From positions 268,001 through 332,000 of the forward strand of contig NZ_CP054424.1 in NCBI RefSeq assembly GCF_013334205.1: DNA of 64,000 nucleotides, read 5' to 3'. This stretch comes from Rhodoferax sp. BAB1. Lineage in GTDB: Bacteria > Pseudomonadota > Gammaproteobacteria > Burkholderiales > Burkholderiaceae_C. This document shows, piece after piece, positions 41,250-50,131 of this stretch. Both the position numbers and the translations under genes were made by a program. The first letter of the stretch is position 1. Each line of letters begins with the position of its first letter. A model generated the notes under the pieces. It was not told the origin of the DNA and did not search any database. It was given only the letters and a program-made list of their open reading frames with translations.

Positions 41250-42561
41250 TCTCCAGGTCGGCCTGCTGGCCATCGTGCTGATGCTGGCCGGCATCTATTT
41301 CGGCATGCACATCGGGGTGGCGCTGATCGTCACGTCCTTCGTCAGCGTCGCGCTCATCAAGTCGCCCGACGTGGCGGCGCGTTTCGTGGCCGCTTCGGCC
41401 AACGACGCCATCCGCGATTACCTCTTCGGCGTGATCCCCCTGTTTGTGCTCATGGGCATGCTGGTGAGTGTGAGCGGGGTGGGGCGCGATACCTTCGACG
41501 TCTTCCAGTGGCTGATGCGGCGCGTGCGCGGCGGCCTGGGCTTGGCCACGGTGGGGGCCAATGCGGTGTTTGCCGCCATCACCGGCATCTCCATCGCCTC
41601 GGCTTCGGTCTTCACCAAGGTGGCCGTGCCCGAGATGATCCGCCACGGCTACACACGCCGTTTCGCGGTGGGTGTGGTGGCCGGTTCCTCGGTGCTGGGC
41701 ATGCTGATCCCGCCCTCGCTGCTGATGATCATCTACGGCGTGCTGGCCGAGGAATCGGTGGGACGCATGTTCATCGCCGGCATCATCCCCGGCATCGTAC
41801 TGGCCCTGGGCTTCGCCCTGCTGATCGTGGGCATGGCCTATCTGCGCCCGGGCATGATCATGGAGCAGGGGGCCGCGGCCACGGTGCGCGAGCCGCACCA
41901 CGAGACCTGGGGCAGCGCGGCCCTCAAGTTCATTCCCATCCTCATCCTCATCACGCTGGTGCTGGGGGGGCTCTATGGCGGCCTGTTCACGCCCACCGAG
42001 GCCGGTGCGGTGGGGGCGGCCGGGGCGCTGGTGATCGCGCTGGTGCGTCGCCGCCTGGACTGGCGCAAGCTGTGGAAGGTGCTGACCGAAACGGGCTATG
42101 TGTCGGTCTCGGTGCTCTTCCTCATCATCTCGGCCATGCTCTACAGCCGCATGCTGGCGCTGACCGGCATGCCGGCGGCGGTGACCGAGGGCATCACCGG
42201 CCTGGGGCTGGGGTCCTGGGGCTTCCTGGCCGCGTATGTGGGTATCGTCATCGTGCTGGGCTGCATCATCGACTCGGTCTCCATCATGCTCATCATGCTG
42301 CCCATCGTGCTGCCGATTGCGCGCGCCTTCGGCATGGACATCGTCTGGTTCGGTGTCATCACCGTGGTGGCGGTGGAGATCGGCCTGCTGACGCCGCCTT
42401 TCGGCGTCTCGGTCTATACCGTGAAGTCGGCGCTGAACGATACGCGCATCACGGTGCGCGACATCTTCGCCGGTGCTTTCCCTTTTGTGTTGATGATGGT
42501 CGCCGTGCTGGTGCTGCTGGTGGTGTTCCCCAGGCTCTCCACCTGGCTGGCGTATATGTAA
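41242..42561 (+). CDS. TRAP transporter large membrane subunit DctM
   Basis: 439 residues, about twelve membrane helices. FGVIPLFVLMGMLVSVSGVGRDTF, SSVLGMLIPPSLLMIIYGVLAEESVGRMFIAGIIPG and EIGLLTPPFGVSVYTVKSAL are DctM hallmarks. Sodium-driven symport of the substrate bound by the DctP at 39464. Confidence 0.94.
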   Translation: MTDLQVGLLAIVLMLAGIYFGMHIGVALIVTSFVSVALIKSPDVAARFVAASANDAIRDYLFGVIPLFVLMGMLVSVSGVGRDTFDVFQWLMRRVRGGLGLATVGANAVFAAITGISIASASVFTKVAVPEMIRHGYTRRFAVGVVAGSSVLGMLIPPSLLMIIYGVLAEESVGRMFIAGIIPGIVLALGFALLIVGMAYLRPGMIMEQGAAATVREPHHETWGSAALKFIPILILITLVLGGLYGGLFTPTEAGAVGAAGALVIALVRRRLDWRKLWKVLTETGYVSVSVLFLIISAMLYSRMLALTGMPAAVTEGITGLGLGSWGFLAAYVGIVIVLGCIIDSVSIMLIMLPIVLPIARAFGMDIVWFGVITVVAVEIGLLTPPFGVSVYTVKSALNDTRITVRDIFAGAFPFVLMMVAVLVLLVVFPRLSTWLAYM

Positions 42562-42574
42562 TGGAGTAGATGAC

Positions 42575-42880
42575 ATGCTGTTTGCCTTCATCCTGATCGA
42601 CAAGCCCGACCACGGCGACATGCGGCAGCGGGTGCGGCCCGTGCACAAGGACTACCTGGCCGCGGTGGCTGCGCACATGGCCTTTGCCGGTCCGCTCACG
42701 CACGACGATGGCAAGACCATGCTGGGCAGCCTGCTGGTGATCGACTTTGCCAGCCGCGATGCCGCGCACGCCTGGCTGGCCGAAGAGCCTTTCACGAAAG
42801 CGGGGCTCTACGCCAGCACCACCATCCACGCCTTCGTGAACCTGTGGCCGCAGAAGGCCGGGTTCCCGCCCGCCGCATGA
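42575..42880 (+). CDS. YciI-like protein
   Basis: 101 residues. FAFILIDKPDHGDMRQRVRPVHKDYLAAV, GPLTHDDGKTMLGSLLVIDFASRDAAHAWLAEEPFTKAGLY match the YciI fold (ferredoxin-like with His and Asp pocket). Often a dechlorinase- or isomerase-like accessory in aromatic operons, as with TftG. Function here unproven; same-strand with the TRAP genes. Confidence 0.87.
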   Translation: MLFAFILIDKPDHGDMRQRVRPVHKDYLAAVAAHMAFAGPLTHDDGKTMLGSLLVIDFASRDAAHAWLAEEPFTKAGLYASTTIHAFVNLWPQKAGFPPAA

Positions 42881-42893
42881 TCGGAGCCGGTTT

Positions 42894-43196
42894 GTGATCA
42901 AGCACATCGTGATGTGGAACGTGCGCGGCGACACGCCGGCCGAGAAGGCGCAGGGCATCGCCCGCCTGCAGCGCAGCTTCGAGAGCCTGCGCGGGCGCAT
43001 CCCGGGCCTGCTGCATCTGGAGATCGGCGTGGACAGCAGCGGCATCGACTACGCCTGCGACGTGGTGCTCTATTCGGAGTTCGAAAGCCAGGCCGCACTC
43101 GACGCCTATGGCACGCACCCCGAGCATCTGCGCGTGAAGAACGAGGTGGCCGATCTGCGCATTGCACGCCACCAGGTGGACTACGCCGCACCCTGA
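42894..43196 (+). CDS. Stress-responsive A/B barrel (Dabb) protein
   Basis: 100 residues from GTG 42894, after GGAGCCGG. IKHIVMWNVRGDTPAEK, LRGRIPGLLHLEIGVDSSG and YGTHPEHLRVKNEV fit the Dabb domain. The histidine-rich start (KHIVMW) is conserved. Possible small-molecule-binding or cyclase-like role in the catabolic operon; not known. Confidence 0.87.
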   Translation: MIKHIVMWNVRGDTPAEKAQGIARLQRSFESLRGRIPGLLHLEIGVDSSGIDYACDVVLYSEFESQAALDAYGTHPEHLRVKNEVADLRIARHQVDYAAP

Positions 43197-43226
43197 ATTT
43201 TCTTTTTTGATTCCCGAGGAACGACC

Positions 43227-43844
43227 ATGAGCAACTCTTTCAACGACGAACTGCTGATCCGCCAGATGGTGGAGCGCTGGGCCGTGTGGCGCGACGCTGG
43301 CGACTGGGAGCGCTTCGCTACCGTCTGGCATCCCGAGGGCGTCATGATGGCCACCTGGTTCCAGGGCCCGTTTGCCGAATTCATCCGTGTGACGAAAGAG
43401 GGCTGGGCCAAGGGCGTGAGCATCCTGCACTTCCTGGGTGGCTCGGCCATCGAGGTCGCGGGCGACCGCGCCATCGCCCAGACCAAGATGACGATCTCGC
43501 AGCGCGGCATGGTGGAGGGCGCTGACGGCCCGGTGCTGTGCGACGTGGTCTGCACCGGCCGCTTCTACGATTTCGTGACGAAGCACCAGGGCGAATGGAA
43601 GCTGATCCATCGCCAGCCCATCTACGAGAAGGACCGCATCGACCCGGTCGACTCCACCGCCATGCTCAAGCTGGACCAGCAGGCCCTGGCCGGTTTCCCC
43701 GAAGGCTACCGGCACCTGGCCTACATCCAGACCCGCATCGGCTACACCGTGAAGATGGACATGCCCATGCTCAAGGGCCCGGTGGTCGAGGAGCTCTACC
43801 GCCGCGGCGCGCGCTGGCTGGCTGGCGGCAGCCTGGAACGCTGA
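43227..43844 (+). CDS. SnoaL/NTF2-like protein
   Basis: 205 residues. Cone-shaped NTF2-like fold: IRQMVERWAVWRDAGDWERFATVWHPEGVMMATW, then HFLGGSAIEVAGDRAIAQTKM. A C-terminal extension of about 60 residues (GFPEGYRHLAYIQTRIGY) is longer than simple SnoaL domains. May isomerise or hydrate an aromatic intermediate; substrate unknown. Confidence 0.83.
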   Translation: MSNSFNDELLIRQMVERWAVWRDAGDWERFATVWHPEGVMMATWFQGPFAEFIRVTKEGWAKGVSILHFLGGSAIEVAGDRAIAQTKMTISQRGMVEGADGPVLCDVVCTGRFYDFVTKHQGEWKLIHRQPIYEKDRIDPVDSTAMLKLDQQALAGFPEGYRHLAYIQTRIGYTVKMDMPMLKGPVVEELYRRGARWLAGGSLER

Positions 43845-43885
43845 ACGATTTTCCGATCCGTATCACCCCCACCGAGGAGACAGAC

Positions 43886-44890
43886 ATGAACGAGATCCAG
43901 CACCCCACTCATCTGAAGCGCCGCGACATCGTGCGCGCCCTGCCGGCCGCCGCCCTGCTGGGCCTGACCCCCATGGCCTGGGCGCAGGGCGCCTACCCGA
44001 ACCGCCCCTTGCGGGTCATCGTGCCGCAGCCGCCCGGGGGTGGTTTCGACTTCGTGGCGCGCCAGCTGGCCGAGCGTCTGTCCAGGCAGATCGGGCAGGG
44101 TGTGGTGGTCGAGAACAAGACCGGCTCGGGCACGCTGGTGGGCACCGAAGCGGCGGCCCAGGCCGCGCCCGACGGCTACACCCTGCTGATGGGCTCGGTC
44201 TCCAACATCGCGCTCAATATGGGCCTGTACGAGAAGCTGTCCTACGACAGCCTGCGCGACTTCGAACCCGTGGGCCTGGCCGTGAGCTACAGCTACACGC
44301 TCACCGCACGCCAGGACCTGCCCCTGAACACGCTCAAGGACGTGGTGGCCTATGCCAAGGCCAACCCGGGCAAGCTCACCTATGCCTCGGCCGGCAACGG
44401 CTCGGGCCAGCACGTGCTGGCCGCCGCACTCTGGCACCTGGCCGGCGTGAACGTGGTGCACGTCCCCTACCGCGGCGCCCAGGCCGCTTATATGGACATG
44501 CTGGGCGGTCGCGTGGACCTGTTCTTCGACCTCTCGTCCACGGCACGCGCGCAGATCGAGGGCGGCAAGATCAAGCCGCTGGCGCTGTCCGGCGCCGAGC
44601 GCAACCCCATGCACCCCGATGTGCCGACCATCACCGAGAGCGGTGTGGCCCAGCTCGACCTGGAGTCCTGGTTCGGCTACTTCGTGCCGAGCAAGACACC
44701 TGCCGACGTGCAGGAGCGCCTGCGCAGCGAGCTGGCCAAGGTCATTGCCCAGCCCGAACTGCAGGAGACCTTCCGCAAGGCGGGTGGCAAGCCGCTGACA
44801 CTCAACACCGAGCAGACCCGTGCACTGGTGAAGCGCGATGTCGATCGCTGGACCAAGCTGGTGCGCGAGATCGGCATCAAGGCGAGTTGA
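43886..44890 (+). CDS. Bug (TctC-like) receptor with Tat-type signal
   Basis: 334 residues from ATG 43886, after CCGAGGAGACAG. Signal LKRRDIVRALPAAALLG (twin arginine), then YPNRPLRVIVPQPPGGGFD, ENKTGSGTLVGTEAAAQAAPDGYTLL. No tctAB nearby; it follows a TRAP transporter for presumably the same catabolic route. Confidence 0.92.
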   Translation: MNEIQHPTHLKRRDIVRALPAAALLGLTPMAWAQGAYPNRPLRVIVPQPPGGGFDFVARQLAERLSRQIGQGVVVENKTGSGTLVGTEAAAQAAPDGYTLLMGSVSNIALNMGLYEKLSYDSLRDFEPVGLAVSYSYTLTARQDLPLNTLKDVVAYAKANPGKLTYASAGNGSGQHVLAAALWHLAGVNVVHVPYRGAQAAYMDMLGGRVDLFFDLSSTARAQIEGGKIKPLALSGAERNPMHPDVPTITESGVAQLDLESWFGYFVPSKTPADVQERLRSELAKVIAQPELQETFRKAGGKPLTLNTEQTRALVKRDVDRWTKLVREIGIKAS

Positions 44891-44963
44891 TCCTCCCGGG
44901 TCGCTGCCCATGGCGGCGGCCCCGATAATCCCCTTTGTTCACCCAGTTACCTCTTCCATCACC

Positions 44964-45548
44964 ATGAAAATCGATCAAACCGCCCTCGACCAGCTCTTCT
45001 TCAATGCCCGCACGGCCAACGGCTTTCTCGACAAGCCGGTGCCGCTGGCGCTGCTGCAGGAAGCCTATGACATCGCCAGGATGGCGCCGACCTCCATGAA
45101 CACCCAGCCCACGCGTTATGTGTTCCTGACCACGGCGGCAGCGAAGGAGCGCCTCAAGCCCGCGCTGAGCCCGGGCAATCTGGACAAGACCATGCTCGCG
45201 CCCGTGACCGTCATCGTGGCCACCGACACCAGGTTCTACGAGCACATGCCGCAGGTCTGGCACGGCGCCGGTGCCAAGGAGAACTTCGAGGGCAATGCCA
45301 CCCTGGCCACCAACACGGCCACCCGCAACGGCACCCTGGGCGGCGCCTATTTCATCATCGCCGCGCGCGCCGTGGGCCTGGACTGCGGCCCCATGAGCGG
45401 CTTCGACATCCCCAAGGTGAACGCCGAGTTCTTCCCCGACGGCCGTTACGCCACCAACTTCCTGATCAACCTGGGTTACGCCGACCACAGCAAGGAATTC
45501 AAGCGCAATCCGCGCCTGTCTTTTGAACAAGCATGCCAGGTGCTGTAA
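44964..45548 (+). CDS. RutE/HadB-like nitroreductase (FMN)
   Basis: 194 residues, start ATG 44964. FFNARTANGFLDKPVPLALLQEAYDIARMAPTSMNTQPTRYVFL and GLDCGPMSGFDIPKVNAEFF are the RutE/HadB subgroup pattern. Members reduce malonic semialdehyde or act on quinones. It could process a pathway aldehyde or quinone. A terminator-like hairpin follows. Confidence 0.87.
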   Translation: MKIDQTALDQLFFNARTANGFLDKPVPLALLQEAYDIARMAPTSMNTQPTRYVFLTTAAAKERLKPALSPGNLDKTMLAPVTVIVATDTRFYEHMPQVWHGAGAKENFEGNATLATNTATRNGTLGGAYFIIAARAVGLDCGPMSGFDIPKVNAEFFPDGRYATNFLINLGYADHSKEFKRNPRLSFEQACQVL

Positions 45549-45599
45549 GCACCTGAGACGCCCGACTTCGGTGGGGCTAAACTGATGCTACGTTTCATG

Positions 45600-45623
45600 A
45601 CCCTCCCCACCCGGGAGGGTTTT
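45600..45623 (+). terminator. Terminator-like hairpin after the nitroreductase gene
   Basis: ACCCTCCC and GGGAGGGT pair perfectly with a 5-nt loop and are followed by TTT CATTT; 52 nt after the stop and 20 nt before the GTG start of the next gene. The T-run is short. Confidence 0.6.
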
Positions 45624-45642
45624 CATTTCTGCCGGCCGCACC

Positions 45643-46398
45643 GTGAACTTCCTGCCCATCACCGATCCCTATTTCTATCTCGTGTCGGTGCCCGCGGTGC
45701 TGCTGCTGGGCATCAGCAAGAGTGGTTTCGGGGCGGGTTTCGGTTCGCTGGCGGTGCCGCTGATGGCGCTGGCGGTCACCGTGCCGCAGGCCGCGGCCAT
45801 CCTGATGCCGGTGCTGCTGCTCATGGACCTGCTGGGCATCACGGCCCTGCGCAAGGACTTTGACAAGGCCTTGCTCAAGTTCCTGCTGCCCTTCGGCCTG
45901 CTGGGCACGCTGATCGGCGCCTTGTTGTTCAAGCTGCTGGCCGCCAACATCGTGGCCGGCATCGTGGGTGTGTTCACCCTGCTGTTCCTGGCGCAGCGCC
46001 TGCTGTTTCCGCCGCGCACCGACAGCGCGCCGCCGCCGCGCTGGCTGGGCGGTGTGCTCACCACGGCCGCCGGTTTCACGAGTTTTGTCGCCCATGCGGG
46101 CGGCCCGCCCATCGCGGCTTATGTGCTGCCGCTCAAGCTGCGCCCCATCGTCTTCGCGGCCACGCTGTCCTGGTTCTTCTTTTTCATCAACCTGTCCAAG
46201 TGGATTCCCTACGCCTGGCTGGGCCTGCTGGACTGGCGCAACCTGGCCACCTCCATCGTGCTGCTGCCGCTGGCGCCCGTGGGGGTGTGGGTCGGCGTGC
46301 GCATGGCGCGGCGCATCGATCCCAAGCTGTTCTACCGGCTGATCTATCTGGGCCTGCTGCTGACCGGCACCAAGCTGGTCTGGGACGCCTTCCGCTGA
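45643..46398 (+). CDS. TauE/SafE-family sulfite or organosulfonate exporter
   Basis: 251 residues, GTG start (MNFLPITDPYFYLVSVPAVLLLGISKSGFGAGFG). Eight membrane helices in two repeats, with the SKSGFGAGFGSLAVP and FTSFVAHAGGPPIAAYVLPL motifs. The family exports sulfite, sulfoacetate or related anions; it could also remove sulfite in a Sox organism, though it is distant from the sox genes. Confidence 0.9.
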   Translation: MNFLPITDPYFYLVSVPAVLLLGISKSGFGAGFGSLAVPLMALAVTVPQAAAILMPVLLLMDLLGITALRKDFDKALLKFLLPFGLLGTLIGALLFKLLAANIVAGIVGVFTLLFLAQRLLFPPRTDSAPPPRWLGGVLTTAAGFTSFVAHAGGPPIAAYVLPLKLRPIVFAATLSWFFFFINLSKWIPYAWLGLLDWRNLATSIVLLPLAPVGVWVGVRMARRIDPKLFYRLIYLGLLLTGTKLVWDAFR

Positions 46399-46401
46399 GC
46401 G

Positions 46402-48240
46402 TCAGGGATTTTTCGCCCCGGCCTGGCTGCGCTCGCGCTCGGCACGTTCCTGCGCCATCTGCTCTTCCAGCTGTTGCCGTCCCTGCTTGACGACGGCAAT
46501 CAGCTGCTGGCGGTCCTTGTAGTGCGGGTGCATTTTCTCGAACAGTTCCAGGTTGTGCTGGCGGAAGCGCCAGGCAAAGGCGCGCGCCTGCTCCTGCGTG
46601 TGGCCCAGCAGCTCCAGCACGCTGCGCGCGCTGCGCAGGCTGGACTCGAAGAGTTCGCGCTGTACCAGCTGCACGCCGCGCTCGCGCAGTTCGTGCCAGT
46701 GCGTCACATCGCGCGCACGCGCCACGATCTGCAGGCCGGGGAAGTGTTCGCGCACCAGGTCCACGATCTTGAGCGACTGCTCCTTGTCGTCCACGGCCAC
46801 CACCAGGACTTTCGCGCTGGCGGCACCGGCGATGCGCAGCAGGTCCAGGCGCGTGGCGTCGCCGTAGTGCACGCGGTAGCCGAAGCTGCGCGCCGCCTCG
46901 ATCATGTCGGCGTCGTGGTCCAGCACCGTGCTGGGGATGCCCTGGGCCAGCATGACGCGCGCCACGATCTGGCCGTAGCGGCCGAAGCCGGCAATGAGCA
47001 CCGGTGCCTCTTGCGGTTCCGATATTTCGGCCGGGGTGGCGCCACCGGCCGCGGCCAGACGCGGCGCCAGCAACTTGTCCACCGCCACCAGCAAGAGGGG
47101 GCTGAGCAGCATGGACAGGGCCACCGCGCCGATCAGCAGCGAGGTCGTCTGCGACGACATCACGCCCGCGCCAAAGGCCGTCTGGAACACCACGAAGGCA
47201 AACTCGCCGCCCTGCGCCAGCAGCAGCGTGATGACCGGCCGCTCCTGCAGCGGCACCTGCATGAAGCGCAGCATGGCCAGGATCAGCACGATCTTGATCG
47301 CCATGAAACCGGCCACCAGCGCCAGCATCAGCCCGGGCGAGGCGCGCAGCACCGAGAGGTCGATGCTCATGCCCACCGCAATAAAGAACAGGCCCAGCAG
47401 CAGGCCCTTGAAGGGTTCGATGTCGGTTTCCAGCTCGCGCCGGTATTCGCTCTCGGCCAGCAGCACGCCGGCCAGGAAGGCGCCCAGGCCCATGGACAGG
47501 CCCACCTGCTGCATCAGCGCGGCAATGCCCACCACCAGCAGCAGGGCGGCGGCCGTGAAGATCTCGGGCGTGCGGCTGCGCGCGATCCAGCGCAGCAGGG
47601 GGCGCAGCAGCAGCCGGCCGCCCAGCACGATGCCCCCGATGACGCCCACGATCTTCAGCAACTCGCCCCAGCGGAAGTCGCCGTTGGACTGGCCGGGCTC
47701 GGCGCCCAGCAGGGGCAGCAGCGCCAGGATGGGGATGGCCGCCACGTCCTGGAACAGCAGGATGGAAAAACCGGCCTGGCCGCCGGGCGTGGGCAGCAGG
47801 TTGCGCTCGCCCATGACCTGCAGGGCGATGGCGGTGGACGACAGGGCCAGGCCCAGGGCCGCCACCAGCGGTGTTTTCCAGCCGCCCAGCTGGGCCGGGA
47901 AGAACAGGCCCAGCGCATAGACACCGAGGAAGAGGGCGGCGGCGCAGGCCAGGACCTGGGCGCTGCCCCAGCCGAAAATGGGCCGGCGCAGGCTCCAGAG
48001 CCGGCGCGGCTCCAGTTCCAGCCCGATCAGGAAGAGCATGAGCACCACGCCGAACTCGGCGAAATGCAGCACATCCTGCACCTCGCTGACCAGGCCCAGG
48101 CCCCAGGGGCCGATGATGAGGCCGGCCCCGAGATAGCCGATGATGGCGCCCAGGCCCAGGTATTTGCTCAGGGGCACGGCGATCACGGCCGCGCACAGGT
48201 AGACGAAGGTGTGGCTGAGCCAGCTGGGGGCGTGTTCCAT
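46402..48240 (-). CDS. Kef-type K+/H+ antiporter (CPA2) with TrkA-N domain
   Basis: 612 residues. Twelve or so membrane helices with FAEFGVVLMLFLIGLELEPRRLWSLR, SSTAIALQVMGERN and FQDVAAIPILALLPLLG, then a NAD-binding RCK domain (VLIAGFGRYGQIVARVMLAQGIPSTVLDHD). C-terminal charged helix. Glutathione-gated KefB/C type. Convergent with the TauE gene. Confidence 0.92.
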   Translation of the reverse strand: MEHAPSWLSHTFVYLCAAVIAVPLSKYLGLGAIIGYLGAGLIIGPWGLGLVSEVQDVLHFAEFGVVLMLFLIGLELEPRRLWSLRRPIFGWGSAQVLACAAALFLGVYALGLFFPAQLGGWKTPLVAALGLALSSTAIALQVMGERNLLPTPGGQAGFSILLFQDVAAIPILALLPLLGAEPGQSNGDFRWGELLKIVGVIGGIVLGGRLLLRPLLRWIARSRTPEIFTAAALLLVVGIAALMQQVGLSMGLGAFLAGVLLAESEYRRELETDIEPFKGLLLGLFFIAVGMSIDLSVLRASPGLMLALVAGFMAIKIVLILAMLRFMQVPLQERPVITLLLAQGGEFAFVVFQTAFGAGVMSSQTTSLLIGAVALSMLLSPLLLVAVDKLLAPRLAAAGGATPAEISEPQEAPVLIAGFGRYGQIVARVMLAQGIPSTVLDHDADMIEAARSFGYRVHYGDATRLDLLRIAGAASAKVLVVAVDDKEQSLKIVDLVREHFPGLQIVARARDVTHWHELRERGVQLVQRELFESSLRSARSVLELLGHTQEQARAFAWRFRQHNLELFEKMHPHYKDRQQLIAVVKQGRQQLEEQMAQERAERERSQAGAKNP

Positions 48241-48341
48241 GGTGTGCCTTGGGCCGAGGGAAACAGGGTGGGCAGGCCTTACGCTAGCACAGGGGCCGAC
48301 ATGGCATCAACAGGCATCAAAATAAGCCGGAGGAGACAGAC

Positions 48342-49196
48342 ATGCGCAACATCAACAAGGACAACGTCACCGCATCGGTGACGCAGACTTTCGACAAAAT
48401 CGACGATGCGCGCCTGCGCTATCTGATCGAGCGGCTGGTGACTTATGTGCACGGTTATGCCCGCGAGACCGGGCTGAGCCATGCCGAGTGGCAGGCGGCG
48501 CTGGCCTTTCTGCTGCGCTCGGGCGAGATCAGCAGCCCCTCGCGCAGCGAGTTCACGCTGCTGTCGGACGTGCTGGGCCTGTCCTCGCTGGTCGACCTGC
48601 TGGCGTCCAGGCCCGGCGCGACCGAGGGCAGCGTGCTCGGTCCCTTTCACACCCGCGGCTCGCCCTGGATGGAGAGCGGCGCCAGCCTGGTCAAGGACAA
48701 TCCGGGCCAGCCGGTGCTGCTGCGCGGACGGGTGACCGACACCCAGGGCCAGCCGATTGCCAGTGCCACGGTGGACTTCTGGCAGAACGCCGACAACGGC
48801 CTGTACTGGCAGATCGACACCACGCAGCCCCAGGACAACCTGCGCTGCCAGATCAAGGTGCTGCCCGACGGCCGATTCGAGCTGCTCACCATCCACCCCA
48901 CGCCCTATATGGTGCCGACCGACGGCCCGGTGGGCGACCTGTTGCGCGTGGCGCACCGCGATGCCTGGCGCCCGGCTCACTTCCACGTCATCGTAGAGGC
49001 GCCCGGCTACCGCACCCTGGTGACCGAGCTGTTCGACCAGGCGGATCCCCATGTGAACCAGGACGCCGTGTTCGGTGTGCGCGAGTCGCTGGTGATGGAT
49101 TTCAAGGAGGAGAGCGACCCCGCCGTGCAGGCGAGGTACCGGCTCTCCGGCAGCTACCAGGTGGTGGATTTCCCGGTCAGGCTGGCCGCCGCCTGA
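48342..49196 (+). CDS. Second intradiol ring-cleavage dioxygenase
   Basis: 284 residues. Ligands Tyr155 (NGLYWQ), Tyr189 (TPYMVPTDGPVG), His213 and His215 (RPAHFHV). N-terminal domain as in catechol/hydroxyquinol enzymes (DDARLRYLIERLVTYVHGYAR). The active-site neighbourhood NGLYWQI instead of GNYDVQ differs from the enzyme at 38583, so the two probably prefer different catechols. Preceded by GGAGGAGACAG. Confidence 0.9.
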   Translation: MRNINKDNVTASVTQTFDKIDDARLRYLIERLVTYVHGYARETGLSHAEWQAALAFLLRSGEISSPSRSEFTLLSDVLGLSSLVDLLASRPGATEGSVLGPFHTRGSPWMESGASLVKDNPGQPVLLRGRVTDTQGQPIASATVDFWQNADNGLYWQIDTTQPQDNLRCQIKVLPDGRFELLTIHPTPYMVPTDGPVGDLLRVAHRDAWRPAHFHVIVEAPGYRTLVTELFDQADPHVNQDAVFGVRESLVMDFKEESDPAVQARYRLSGSYQVVDFPVRLAAA

Positions 49197-49209
49197 GTGC
49201 CACTGGGGC

Positions 49210-50082
49210 CTACTGCTCGTCGGCGATCGGGTTGGACAGGATGCCGATGCCCTCGATCTCGATCTCGCAGATATCACCCGGCGCCATCCACACCGGCGGC
49301 GTGCGCGCATAACCCACGCCGGCCGGGGTGCCGGTGATGATCACGTCACCCGGCTCCAGCGTCATGCACTCGGTGATGATGCACAGCGACTCCACCACGT
49401 CCCAGAGGAAATCTTTGGTGTTGGCGTCCTGCATGACCTTGCCGTTCAGGCGCGACTGGATGCGCAGGCCGGCGGCACCGGGCGGCAGTTCATCCGGCGT
49501 CACCAGCCAGGGGCCGAAGGGGCCGGTGCCGTCGAAGTTCTTGCCTATGGTCCACTGCGCGGTCTTGCGCTGGTAGTCGCGCACGCTGCCGTCATTGAAG
49601 CAGGAGTAGCCGGCCACGCAGTCCAGCGCGTTCGCCTTGGTAAGGTGGCGCGCGCGTTGGCCGATGACGACGGCCAGTTCGGCCTCGTAGTCCAGCTTGG
49701 TGGAGGCCCTGGGCCGGATCAGGGGCTCGTTGTGGCCGGTCATGGAGGTGGCCCCGCGCATGAAGAAGCTCGGGTACTCGGGGCGGGCATGCCCGCCTTC
49801 TTTGGCGTGGTCGGCGTAGTTGAGCCCGAGGCAGACGATCTTGCCGGGGCGCGGCACCACGGGCAGGAAGCGCACGCCGGCCAGCGGCTTGACGGCCGCG
49901 GCGCTTGCCTGGGCCGCGGCCTGGCGGGCGGCTTCCAGACCGCCGGCTTGTGCGATCAGCGCACCCATGTCTTTCGGCAAGCCGGGGGCAGCCACGGACA
50001 GGTCGATGAATTCCTGGGCACCGGCGCTTTGGAGCACGCCGATGCGGGCCTGGCCTTGCGCGTCGAAACTGAACAATCTCAT
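49210..50082 (-). CDS. Fumarylacetoacetate hydrolase family protein
   Basis: 290 residues from ATG 50082. PGKIVCLGLNYADHAKEGG, metal-binding glutamates in KLDYEAELAVVIG, NDGSVRDYQRKTAQWTIGKNFDGTGPFGPWL, GDVIITGTPAGVGYARTPP. Acts as an acylpyruvase or hydratase-type enzyme. Position suggests a downstream step of a dioxygenase pathway (inference). Confidence 0.9.
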   Translation of the reverse strand: MRLFSFDAQGQARIGVLQSAGAQEFIDLSVAAPGLPKDMGALIAQAGGLEAARQAAAQASAAAVKPLAGVRFLPVVPRPGKIVCLGLNYADHAKEGGHARPEYPSFFMRGATSMTGHNEPLIRPRASTKLDYEAELAVVIGQRARHLTKANALDCVAGYSCFNDGSVRDYQRKTAQWTIGKNFDGTGPFGPWLVTPDELPPGAAGLRIQSRLNGKVMQDANTKDFLWDVVESLCIITECMTLEPGDVIITGTPAGVGYARTPPVWMAPGDICEIEIEGIGILSNPIADEQ

Positions 50083-50131
50083 GAGGTCTTCCTTGGGTGG
50101 CGGGTGGCGGAGCGATATCCGGTTGCAGACT

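Noticed and set aside
46474-48381. 635-codon plus-strand frame opposite the Kef antiporter
   Set aside because: Gln/His/Arg-rich antisense artefact; the antiporter has clear domains.
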